This document shows positions 15,186 through 24,098 of a stretch of DNA of 64,000 bases, piece by piece (position 1 is the first letter of the stretch; each line of letters opens with the position of its first letter). The translations under genes and the position numbers were made by a program. The notes beneath the pieces were generated by a model. The model was not told the DNA's origin. It saw only the letters and a list, made by a program, of their open reading frames with translations, and made no database searches. The stretch is from a virus, in IMG/VR virus record IMGVR_UViG_3300024346_000039, positions 1-64,000 of that record; one strand, 5' to 3'.

Positions 15186-18100
15186 ATGAAGTTCGTAGGT
15201 CGCAAAGGCGATGAAGTCTTATTTGTAATTGATAATCAGGCTGTTTTTGTCAATGAAAAGCAGAATGTTGTATCAAACATAGACAGTGCTTCTACAGTGC
15301 TGGCTTCATTCGTCCCAGAAGGGCATCAAGATAAGCCTGACTCTGTGCCTTACGAACTTGCTTTGGCTGCAACAACAGATTTAGATATTAAAGTCTTCTC
15401 AAACAATGACCGTATGTACACGATTCCAGACGCTGTTAAGGCTGAAGCAAAGCGTGCAATCGAGTGGCGTAAAGAGCATAACCGTGGTGGAACACCAGTT
15501 GGTATGAATACTGCCCGCACTCTTGCTAAGGGTGGACAAATTGGTATTAGAAAGATTCGCCACATCGCAAAGTATTTCCCACGCCACGAAGTGGATAAGA
15601 AAGGCACTGGCTACAAACCAGGACAAAAGAACTACCCTTCAAATGGTCGTATTGCTTGGGCACTTTGGGGCGGAGATGCCGCAGAGCGTTGGGCATCAGC
15701 AATTGTTGAACGTGAAAATAAAAAGGCTCAAGCAAATTCAATTACTGCTTCATACCGACACATTATGTCTGAGCAGAATGACCCTACAGCAATAGAGTTA
15801 AGTGCATTTGAACTCGCTCGAATTCTTCCGCAAGGGCTTGCTCCAGAATTTTTTATTCGTATCCGTTTAGATGGAGCAGGTATTGACCGCCTCTATAAAA
15901 CAGAGCCAACAGGAGAAGTCTCTGTTTGGGATGATGGAATGTGGGAAGACCTTGGAAACATCAACCACGACTTCCTTACCTACGACAAGTCATTAGATGA
16001 TGCTTCAGATACTGTAGAAAAAATTCACCTTCCTGTAGATATTGACTCTGCTATTGCAATCTCTGGAATGTTTGATGTTGACCCATATAAGTATGTGGGA
16101 GTTACTCAAGTAAATCCTGAAGAATCAGGGCTTGTCTCCGAAGCAGTGGATTATGTTGACTGGAATGAAATTGATTTAATATCTATGGGCGAGAGTCCAG
16201 AGTATGCCGATATTGAAATGCTTTCTGATGAAGAGGCTATGTTTGCTGTTGGCGCACCAGTTGCAGCACCTGCACAAGCAGACGCACCTACTGGAGAAGT
16301 TAAAAAGGGTGATGGACAATACACACCAGCAGAGCGCTCAAAAAACGCTAGCGGACAGGTTCGAAACAAACTAGGTATGTTTGCTAAGGCTGGTTCACAA
16401 GTTGTTATTGGTGGCAAATCTAAATACACAGGCAAGATTGTTGGAATGAATGCTGATACTCAGACTGTTCGTGTTGAGTTGGAAAATGGCATCACTGTAG
16501 ATGTTCCAGGAAACCTTACTCAAGAAGCAGAAGGATTTGTAGAAGCACCAGAAGCATCTGCTCCAACTCCAGAGCAAGCAAAAGCGCTAACTCGTAATAT
16601 TCTTGGAGAGCCAAAGCCTCCTGCCGATAAAGCAAGTGCTCGTCTTTCAGAGCGTATGTCAACTATGACACCTCAGCAGACAGCAACTGTTGTTAGCGAT
16701 TACCCTAACTTTGTTGGTGGAGAGCGTTCTGCAAATCTTAAAGCAACTGCTCAAGCACCAGCAGCCCCTGCTGCACCTGCCACACCTCTTACTGCAAAGA
16801 CCGCGTATCAAACTCCTAATGCATACAACAATCCATTACTAAGAGCGTTTCTTGAGAAGAAGGTTGTTTCTCCTACAGGTGAAGTAAGTTACCCGAACGC
16901 GATTTGGTATCGTCCTGACCTTGCTGGTATCAATCCTAACGAAGTAGAGTCATACAAAGACAATATTTCTAGCGTTGATAAATTTATTAAAAACCAAGAA
17001 GCAGCACCTCTTATGACTAGCCCTGCAATGCAGCAGCCAGCAAAGGGATTCTCCAAACCAACTGCTCAGCCAGCCGCTCCAGCAAAAACTGTATCTACAA
17101 ATAAAACACTTCCTAATGGCGTAGTCCAAAGTGGTACACCACAGGCTCCAATCTATACAGCAATGATTAATGGTTTCCCTGTAGAAACAAATAAAGATGG
17201 GGAACCTATTAAGGGTGTCTACCTAGAAGTTCCTGAAGAAGGCGTTAAATATGCTGGTGCTCTAGTTAAACGAGGAGAGTCTTATGGCGCTCTTAGGGAA
17301 ACTGGTGAATTAGGAACTCCTAAAGAAAAATACGACAAAAATTATGACGGAATTAGAGAGTATAAGGCTGCTGATGGAACTATTTATTACGGACGCAGAG
17401 GCGTTGTAGTTCCTCCTGGCAAGATGATGACATCTGCTGGAAGTATTGTTGACAAGCCTAAGACTGCATCAGCAATGATTGCTTCTGCTGAGAATGTTGA
17501 ACTCACTCCAGATACATCAGATGTGCCACCAGTCTATATGGCGGTTGTTGCACCAGATGACGCTCAGGCTGTGATGGACCTTATTTCGCTTGTACCAAAA
17601 AGTTCTCAGTCAGAAACTCCTACAACATTTAAGCGTAAAGAAGGTAAGTGGATTAAGGATGAAGCAATTCTTAATGACTTAAATAGTCCTACACCACCTC
17701 CTGTAGTAGTTCTTGACAATACAACTTTGGGAGATGTTTTAGAACAAATTGATGGTCCAGATGCTGCAACTGCTTCAGCAATCGTTGAGACAATGATGGC
17801 TGCTGGCGGTCTTGATAAGAACCGTGGTAATGCAGAAGAACTTCGTCAATACTGGCTTCGCGGAAAAGGTGCAGCAAAGATTCGTTGGAATACTCCAGGA
17901 GACTGGACACGCTGCGTCCGTCAACTTTCTAAATATATGGGTCCTCGTGCCAAAGGCTACTGCGCTCTTCGTCACAAGGAAGCCACTGGTATGTGGGCTG
18001 GTGATAAAGAAAATCGTCAGATGGGCAAAGTCACTGCAAGTGGAAAACTTTTATATAGTAATGATTTTATTATTCCAAGCAGTTCTGTTATTGCATCTGC

Positions 18101-20888
18101 CGAATGGCGTGCACAGCAGGTAGAGTCTGCTCCTACTGGAGAAAAAGGCGCACCATTCTTTATCCCTCTAGTAATTCCAGAAGGTATTGAATCTGGAGAT
18201 GGACGTAAGTTTGATAAGGGAGTAATCACAATGCGTGAACTTCCTCTTCCTTTAATGTGGCAAATTGCTACTGGCGAGGGACATTCTGGGTCAGTTGTTG
18301 TGGGCAAGATTACCGAAATGGAAAGAACAGAAAACGGTATCGGAAATGCTCGTGGCTGGTTTGATACTGGAGAGCACGGAAAAGAAGCGGAAAGACTGGT
18401 TCGCGGCGGGTTTATCCGTGGCGTCTCCGCTGATATGGATAATTTTGAAGCAGATGAAGAAACAAATGCTTCAGAAACTGACTCTGACAAGAAGGTCGGA
18501 GCAGGTAAAATGAAGATAACAAAGGCAAGAGTTATGGCTGTAACTATTGTCCCAAAGCCAGCGTTTCAGGAATGCACCATTAAGATTGCTGAAGCAAAGG
18601 CACCAGAGCAGGAGGAAAAAGCAATGCTATCTGACGGTGTATATGTCGAAGGTGTAAACCCTCTCGACGCATCAGCACTTGTCGCTTGTGGACTCGTTGC
18701 TGGAATGATTCCAGTAACTCCACCAAAAGAGTGGTTCGACAACCCTAAGTTGACAAAGCCAACTGCTCTGACAGTAACTGATGATGGAAAAGTTTATGGT
18801 CACATTGCCGCATGGCACGTTGACCACATTGGAATGGCTTTTGGAACAAAGCCACCTCGTAGCCGTAGTAACTACGCCTACTTCCACACAGGAGTTGTAA
18901 AGACTGAAGAAGGAACAGATGTTCCTGTTGGTCAACTAACTCTTGCTGGTGGACACGCTTCACTAGAAGCATCTGCATCAGAGGCAGTTCGTCACTATGA
19001 CGACACAGCATCTGCTATTGCTGATGTTCATGCTGGTGAAGATGCTTATGGCATCTGGGTTTCAGGAGCACTTCGTCCAGGAACAACACCAGAGCAGATT
19101 CGCTCACTCCGTGCATCAGCACCATCAGGAGACTGGCGCCCAATTAAGGGTGGACTTGAACTTGTTGCAGTATGCCAAGTAAATGTTCCAGGATTCCCAA
19201 TCGCTCGTGCCCGTGTTGCATCAGGTCAGGTAATGGCTTTGGTTGCAGCAGGTGCAAGTGTTCTTGCACAACTAAAGCACGACCCACTAGCAGATATCCA
19301 GGCTCGCCTAGACCGCGTTGAGTCAGTAACAACTGAACCACTAGTTGCTGCTGCTAATGAAGCAAAGGCTCGTATGGAATCAATGACTGCTGCTGTAAAA
19401 GCAGGAGAACTTTCAAAGCGCTTTAAGAGTATTAAGGATGCAGATTCTTTTTACATGACTCAGATGCTGGACGACGACACAACTGAGTTGGCAATAATCC
19501 CACGTCGTGAACGTATTAAATTGGCTGAACAAGGAAAGGCACTTAAGGATGGCTCTTTCCCGATTCGTAACGAAAGCGATTTGCGTAATGCAATTCACGC
19601 TTTTGGTCGTGCTAAGCCAGGAAAGCGTGGACTAGTTCGTCGCCATATTGTTAAAATGGCTCGCGCTCTAGACCGTAAGGACCTTGTTCCTGAAGCATGG
19701 AAAGAAGCATCAGACACTACTGTAACTGCAAGTTTGCGTGAAAGAATTGCAATTGTAGAAGCAGTTTTAGCAGCAGGAGATATTAAAGAACTCCCTTTCG
19801 TTGAGGGGGGCCAGGCACCAGTATCAGCAGACTCTGCTGACGCTTGTCCCCCTGCAACGGGAGACATCTCTATCAACCTAGCCAATCGCCAGAAGGCAAT
19901 TGACAATGGTGGATATGGCCCACTAAATCCGCAAGAACCAAACGATGAGTTTTGGCAAGAAAAAGCAACTCGTTGGTCTGTAGATATTCAAGAGGCTAAG
20001 AAGTCTGTATGTGGTAACTGCGTAATGTTCATCCGCACTCCAAAAATGTTGGACTGCATCTCTGCTGGTTTAGAAGCAGGGGACTCAAGCAAGAACAATG
20101 CTTGGGATGCTATTGATACAGCAGAACTTGGTTACTGCGAAGCATTTGATTTTAAGTGTGCAGCATCTCGCACTTGCGATGCTTGGGTAGTTGGTGGACC
20201 AATTACTGCGGCAGCAGATGAAGCAGAGGCTCCTGCTAAAACTCCTGCACCTATGGGTGTTGAACAGCCAGCAGTTGAAATTACTGATAAAGATATTGCA
20301 GACTTGTCAGATGAAGAACTTAAGATTCTAAAGCAAGAACTTAAGAAGAAGCGTCTATCAGAGCGCAAAATTGATGGAAAGTATGTTCCTGGAAAGACTC
20401 AGCCAAGAGATACTTCAGGAAAATTCCGCACTGTGCTAGCAAGACTTAAGGCAGACCTAGGACCAAATGGTTCTGCCCAGGCGCTTGCCAAGATTGAGAA
20501 GGCAGAGCAATTAGACAATGCTGGTAATTATCTAGCATCTGCTAAGGCCGCTGGCGACCTTCTTGGAATGGTTGACCGTTTGGACGCAGGGGCTCTAAAT
20601 GCTGAATCTCTAGAAAATGTCAGAACTACAGCACAAGCGTTGGGCAAGACCATTGCCAACCTACCTTTTGCCTTCGGAAAAGACGCTCAAAAAATTCGTT
20701 TTTCTGATGTCCCACCCGTTCTTCAAGACTTAATGCGAGATATGATTACCCGCGTAGAAGACAAAATTGGTGATAAGGACGCGGCTGAGGCTACGCAAGG
20801 GCTAAAGACTTTTATGTCTGGTGGAGACTATTTCAACCAGGGAGAGATATCTAGCCAGATGTCTAAACTCCTCCGCTTACTTACCTAA
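15186..20888 (+). CDS. Giant capsid-maturation polyprotein with S78-like protease (1900 aa)
   Basis: Several domains seen separately in other actinophages occur here in one chain. Near 80-180 is an Ala/Lys-rich domain with IGIRKIRHIAKYFPRH. At 874-940 is the NRGNAEELRQYWLRGKGAA domain. Residues 990-1137 are a prohead protease of HK97 gp4/S78 type, with candidate catalytic H1033 (GEGHSG) and S1081 (GVSADM) 48 residues apart. At 1200-1350 is the VYGHIAAWHVDH...PPRSRSNYAYFHTG domain. Near 1450-1510 is a DUF6582-like segment (DGSFPIRN...NAIHAFGRAK). At 1575-1680 is a Cys-rich domain (CGNCVMF, C-A-A-S-R-T-C). A helical C-terminus follows. (I/V)TAS motifs lie at domain borders (186, 949, 1513). It likely cleaves head proteins during maturation. 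Confidence 0.85.
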   Translation: MKFVGRKGDEVLFVIDNQAVFVNEKQNVVSNIDSASTVLASFVPEGHQDKPDSVPYELALAATTDLDIKVFSNNDRMYTIPDAVKAEAKRAIEWRKEHNRGGTPVGMNTARTLAKGGQIGIRKIRHIAKYFPRHEVDKKGTGYKPGQKNYPSNGRIAWALWGGDAAERWASAIVERENKKAQANSITASYRHIMSEQNDPTAIELSAFELARILPQGLAPEFFIRIRLDGAGIDRLYKTEPTGEVSVWDDGMWEDLGNINHDFLTYDKSLDDASDTVEKIHLPVDIDSAIAISGMFDVDPYKYVGVTQVNPEESGLVSEAVDYVDWNEIDLISMGESPEYADIEMLSDEEAMFAVGAPVAAPAQADAPTGEVKKGDGQYTPAERSKNASGQVRNKLGMFAKAGSQVVIGGKSKYTGKIVGMNADTQTVRVELENGITVDVPGNLTQEAEGFVEAPEASAPTPEQAKALTRNILGEPKPPADKASARLSERMSTMTPQQTATVVSDYPNFVGGERSANLKATAQAPAAPAAPATPLTAKTAYQTPNAYNNPLLRAFLEKKVVSPTGEVSYPNAIWYRPDLAGINPNEVESYKDNISSVDKFIKNQEAAPLMTSPAMQQPAKGFSKPTAQPAAPAKTVSTNKTLPNGVVQSGTPQAPIYTAMINGFPVETNKDGEPIKGVYLEVPEEGVKYAGALVKRGESYGALRETGELGTPKEKYDKNYDGIREYKAADGTIYYGRRGVVVPPGKMMTSAGSIVDKPKTASAMIASAENVELTPDTSDVPPVYMAVVAPDDAQAVMDLISLVPKSSQSETPTTFKRKEGKWIKDEAILNDLNSPTPPPVVVLDNTTLGDVLEQIDGPDAATASAIVETMMAAGGLDKNRGNAEELRQYWLRGKGAAKIRWNTPGDWTRCVRQLSKYMGPRAKGYCALRHKEATGMWAGDKENRQMGKVTASGKLLYSNDFIIPSSSVIASAEWRAQQVESAPTGEKGAPFFIPLVIPEGIESGDGRKFDKGVITMRELPLPLMWQIATGEGHSGSVVVGKITEMERTENGIGNARGWFDTGEHGKEAERLVRGGFIRGVSADMDNFEADEETNASETDSDKKVGAGKMKITKARVMAVTIVPKPAFQECTIKIAEAKAPEQEEKAMLSDGVYVEGVNPLDASALVACGLVAGMIPVTPPKEWFDNPKLTKPTALTVTDDGKVYGHIAAWHVDHIGMAFGTKPPRSRSNYAYFHTGVVKTEEGTDVPVGQLTLAGGHASLEASASEAVRHYDDTASAIADVHAGEDAYGIWVSGALRPGTTPEQIRSLRASAPSGDWRPIKGGLELVAVCQVNVPGFPIARARVASGQVMALVAAGASVLAQLKHDPLADIQARLDRVESVTTEPLVAAANEAKARMESMTAAVKAGELSKRFKSIKDADSFYMTQMLDDDTTELAIIPRRERIKLAEQGKALKDGSFPIRNESDLRNAIHAFGRAKPGKRGLVRRHIVKMARALDRKDLVPEAWKEASDTTVTASLRERIAIVEAVLAAGDIKELPFVEGGQAPVSADSADACPPATGDISINLANRQKAIDNGGYGPLNPQEPNDEFWQEKATRWSVDIQEAKKSVCGNCVMFIRTPKMLDCISAGLEAGDSSKNNAWDAIDTAELGYCEAFDFKCAASRTCDAWVVGGPITAAADEAEAPAKTPAPMGVEQPAVEITDKDIADLSDEELKILKQELKKKRLSERKIDGKYVPGKTQPRDTSGKFRTVLARLKADLGPNGSAQALAKIEKAEQLDNAGNYLASAKAAGDLLGMVDRLDAGALNAESLENVRTTAQALGKTIANLPFAFGKDAQKIRFSDVPPVLQDLMRDMITRVEDKIGDKDAAEATQGLKTFMSGGDYFNQGEISSQMSKLLRLLT

Positions 20889-20937
20889 GTTCTATAAAAA
20901 TCGTACAAAACTAAAAATCACAGTAATAAAACTAATG

Positions 20938-21045
20938 TAATATTCAGTATTAGGTGGAGTGCCTCCACGCATCTATTGCGTATTGGAGTCCCTCGGCCTC
21001 GACTGACAGCGAGACAGGAATTATTAGCCTGTCGTGACTGGCCCA
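20938..21045 (+). ncRNA. Possible structured RNA leader before the capsid gene
   Basis: The 170 bp gap before the capsid gene is unusually large for this operon. It holds TAATA-N5-TATTA (20938-20952), a GTGGAG/CTCCAC hairpin (20954-20968), and a possible branched fold: AGTC (20987-20990) with GACT (21036-21039) enclosing CTCG/CGAG (20992-20995, 21010-21013) and GACAGG/CCTGTC (21013-21018, 21028-21033). None is followed by a T tract, so they are not simple terminators. A folded leader that tunes capsid translation or mRNA stability is plausible but unproven. Confidence 0.4.
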
Positions 21046-21058
21046 GAGGAGGGACAGT

Positions 21059-23131
21059 ATGGACCAAATCAAAACAATGATGGACCAACTCTCAGACCTC
21101 GATGACTCACAAGTCAGCGAACTACAGAGTTCAATCATCAAAGAGTTTGAAGCGGTTGAGAAAGAAGAACCTTCTCTTGCAACAGTTGACGCGATGACGT
21201 CGCTTGCCGATATGCTTGACGGAGTTAGAAACGAAGTCATGCGCCGCGAAACTGCGGCCAAAGAACTCGCACAGCGAGCAGCCGAGGCCGCTAACCGCGT
21301 ACACGGACAAGATGGCGAAGCAGCGGATAAGTCAATGGATGAAGAAAATCCTGATGCCGCACCAGCAGATGCAGAAGCACCTGCTGCTCCAGTAGAAGAA
21401 ATGCCTAAAGAAGAAGTTGCTGCCGCACCAATGGAAGAAGAAGCACCTGTTGCTGACGCTCCTGTTGCTGAAGAAGCACCTATGGATGAAAAAGCAGAAG
21501 AAACTGATACTGAAGAAGACACGGAGAAAAAGGACAAGAAGGAATATTCCATGACCGAATCAACAACTAATGCAGAGAAGAACTCAGAGTTCTCAACTGA
21601 AAACGCAGAAGCAGCGCCCGTTGCTGAAGCAACCACTGAAGTAGCAGCAGAAGTTGCCGCTCCAGTAGCAGAAGAAGCACCAGCAGCAGAAGCACCAGCA
21701 GCAGAAGAGGCAGCAGCATCAGATGATGCAGCAGCAGCAGATGCAGCAGTTGCAGATGCAGTTGATGGTTCAGAAGCATCAACCCAATCAGAAGCAAGTG
21801 AACCAACTTTGGTTCAAGAAACTATGGAGGCACCTGTGACCGCCGCTGCCGAAAATGCAGACAACCTCAACATTGAGGTCCCGGCTGACCGTCGTCTTAT
21901 CTCCCAGTCTTCTGCCGCACCTGTGGCAATCACAGCGGGCGCAGATATTCCTGGGTATACAGCCGGCAGCCCAATGAACGACATGAGCGCTGTTGCTGAA
22001 GCAATGTCAAAGCGCCTACACGGCCTACGTCGTGTAAACGGTGGAGATGGAGAGCAGCACATTGTTGCATCTGTCACTACTTCATTCCCAGAAGAGCGCA
22101 CCCTTACTCAGGATGCAGAATCAAACTGGGCAAAAATCCAGGCTGTAACTGGCCCAGAAGCACTTGTTGCTTCAGGTGGTCACGCAGCACCATACACAAT
22201 CAAGTACGACATCTTTGGTCTTGGTACCACTGCACGTCCAGTACGCGATTCACTTCCAACATTCCAGGCTGACCGTGGCGGTATCCGCTTCGTAACACCA
22301 CCAGTTCTTTCATCATATGGAGACGCTGTAGGAATCTGGACAAACGCTAAGGATATTACTCCTGGCACAGACACCAAGACATCACTTACTGTTTCTGCTG
22401 CACAGGAAAACACTGTTGCAACAGATGCTGTAACTCTACAGTTGCAGTTCGGTAACTTGATGACTCGTGCTTACCCAGAACTAATCGCTCGTCACAACGA
22501 GTTGGGTCTTATCCAGCACGCTCGTGAAGCAGAGCAGAACCTTCTTTCAAAGATTGGTGCTGCTTCAACAGCAGTTACAACTACAAGCCTTATCGGCTTT
22601 GGTCGTGACTTCCTAGTCCAGATTGGACGCGCTGCTGCTGCTTACCGCTCACGCCACCGTCTAGAAGCAGATGCACCACTTCGTGCAATTGTTCCTTCAT
22701 GGGTTGCTGACGCAATGCAAGCAGACCTTGCTCTAAATATGCCTGGCGACGGCACACTTGCTGTTGCTCAGTCAGAAATCAATGGCTACGTTAAGGCTCG
22801 TGGAGTTAACCTAACTACTTCACTTGACGCAACAGTCTTTGGAGCACAGGGCGCTGCCGCTCTTCTAGAGTTCGCAGATTCATTCACATGGTACCTATTC
22901 GCAGAAGGTTCATTCTTGTTCCTTGATGGCGGTACTCTTGACCTCGGAATCATCCGCGACTCATCTCTAGTCGGTACAAACGACTACAAGATGTTCGTTG
23001 AAACATTCGAGAACGTAGCATTTGTTGGTGTCGAGTCTCTCGCCATCACATCAACCATCTCTGTTAACGGTGTGGCTGCTGCCCTCCGCGACACAACAGG
23101 TGGCGCAACTGCTGCGGCTGTTGAGTACTAA
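21059..23131 (+). CDS. Major capsid protein fused to scaffold domain (690 aa)
   Basis: The N-terminal part is typical of HK97-fold delta/scaffold domains: helical residues 1-85, then an Ala/Pro/Glu low-complexity region to about 265. From about residue 290 the chain reads as an HK97-type capsid (E-loop and P-domain features such as FGLGTTARPVRDSLPTF and the long helix RDFLVQIGRAAAAYRSRH). Candidate processing before GADIPGY (ITAG at 291-294) would leave about 396 residues, a normal mature size. A strong AGAGGAGGG site precedes ATG 21059. An internal ATG at 21551 with its own AGAAGGA site could give a shorter product. The protease is in the preceding gene. Confidence 0.88.
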   Translation: MDQIKTMMDQLSDLDDSQVSELQSSIIKEFEAVEKEEPSLATVDAMTSLADMLDGVRNEVMRRETAAKELAQRAAEAANRVHGQDGEAADKSMDEENPDAAPADAEAPAAPVEEMPKEEVAAAPMEEEAPVADAPVAEEAPMDEKAEETDTEEDTEKKDKKEYSMTESTTNAEKNSEFSTENAEAAPVAEATTEVAAEVAAPVAEEAPAAEAPAAEEAAASDDAAAADAAVADAVDGSEASTQSEASEPTLVQETMEAPVTAAAENADNLNIEVPADRRLISQSSAAPVAITAGADIPGYTAGSPMNDMSAVAEAMSKRLHGLRRVNGGDGEQHIVASVTTSFPEERTLTQDAESNWAKIQAVTGPEALVASGGHAAPYTIKYDIFGLGTTARPVRDSLPTFQADRGGIRFVTPPVLSSYGDAVGIWTNAKDITPGTDTKTSLTVSAAQENTVATDAVTLQLQFGNLMTRAYPELIARHNELGLIQHAREAEQNLLSKIGAASTAVTTTSLIGFGRDFLVQIGRAAAAYRSRHRLEADAPLRAIVPSWVADAMQADLALNMPGDGTLAVAQSEINGYVKARGVNLTTSLDATVFGAQGAAALLEFADSFTWYLFAEGSFLFLDGGTLDLGIIRDSSLVGTNDYKMFVETFENVAFVGVESLAITSTISVNGVAAALRDTTGGATAAAVEY

Positions 23132-23161
23132 GCCGTACCCAATAACTGAATAGTAAATTAC

Positions 23162-23266
23162 CGAGCAGACACTTAGAAGAAAGAGGAATACAAAGATGGC
23201 GTTTAAAGGAATTTATCCAGCATCAGAGTTGACCCCTGCCGCTTGCGGCCTTCTAAGTGTCGCTCG
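23162..23266 (+). promoter_or_regulatory. Long inverted repeat around the start of the 23196 gene
   Basis: An 18 nt arm (23162-23179) and a 17 nt arm (23250-23266) are complementary, with 11 consecutive perfect pairs (ACACTTAGAAG with CTTCTAAGTGT), a one-base bulge and five or six more pairs. The loop of about 70 nt contains the AGAGGAAT ribosome site and the start codon. It could modulate translation of the second capsid-like protein. Confidence 0.55.
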
Positions 23267-24068
23267 TGTAATGAAACACACGGGTTCAGATTCCGATGAA
23301 ACTTGGATTCGTGGATTCTCATATGAGTTTGACTCACAACCAGAAGTTGAAATTTTTACAGTAAACGATGCAGTAACAACTGGTGGGGTAGTAGGAACAT
23401 CTAATCTCCCACAGTATTTAGATTACGAGCCTTTCTTTATCCAAGTAACAGACACCCGTTCTGCTTTTGGAGTAACTGGTGAAGACCGCTTTGCAATTAC
23501 ACTAAAGCAGTTGGAAGCAGCAACACAGAAGGCGGTAGAGCGCGAACTCTGGGAAGGCGTATCGGCTCTAGCAGAAACCAATTCAAATTCATTTTTAAGA
23601 AAGAGCGGCTCAGCAACTGTTGTAGATTCAACAGCACTTGCTCCAGCAACTGCTCTTATGCTTTTAGAGCAAGCAATTGCCTCTGCACCAACAGGTGAAG
23701 CAGGGGTAATTCACATGACCCGCGACGTAGCCTCACTTTTAGGCTCTCGCCTTATCTTTCTTCCATCAGACGGTGGAAAAGCAATGACTCGCTTGGGAAC
23801 CCCAGTAGTCATTGGTTCTGGTTATACAGGTGCTGGTCGCATTGGCGATGCAAACACCGCAGCGTCTGCTTCAAATAAGTGGATGTTTGCTACAGGTTCA
23901 CTAGATGTGCACCTAAGCAAGCCAGAAGTTGTTAATGACAACCTAAGTCAGGGATTTACTGTAAGTAGTAACGTAAATACTCTATCTATCAGAGCAGTGC
24001 GCTCTGCTGCGGTATACTTTGACCCAAGTATTAATTTTACAGTTCGACTAGCGCTACCTACAACCTAA
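23196..24068 (+). CDS. Second capsid-like virion protein (290 aa)
   Basis: Directly follows the capsid gene. Several features resemble a diverged HK97-family capsid or encapsulin-like subunit: the long helix LEAATQKAVERELWEGVSALAE, a TPVVIGSGYTG loop, and a C-terminal strand pattern of VRSAAVYFDPSINFTV type. It is probably a minor capsid, vertex or decoration protein. An alternative is a head-tail adaptor. Fold prediction would be needed to be sure; the assignment as a virion protein is stronger than the fold call. Confidence 0.65.
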   Translation: MAFKGIYPASELTPAACGLLSVARVMKHTGSDSDETWIRGFSYEFDSQPEVEIFTVNDAVTTGGVVGTSNLPQYLDYEPFFIQVTDTRSAFGVTGEDRFAITLKQLEAATQKAVERELWEGVSALAETNSNSFLRKSGSATVVDSTALAPATALMLLEQAIASAPTGEAGVIHMTRDVASLLGSRLIFLPSDGGKAMTRLGTPVVIGSGYTGAGRIGDANTAASASNKWMFATGSLDVHLSKPEVVNDNLSQGFTVSSNVNTLSIRAVRSAAVYFDPSINFTVRLALPTT

Positions 24069-24098
24069 TAAAACAAGAAAACACAAAGGAGATACAGA

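Noticed and set aside
20950-21636. Long minus-strand frame (228 codons) opposite the scaffold part of the capsid gene
   Set aside because: It mirrors Ala/Glu/Pro-rich codons of the real gene (Ser/Ala-rich product), has no ribosome site and breaks operon logic.
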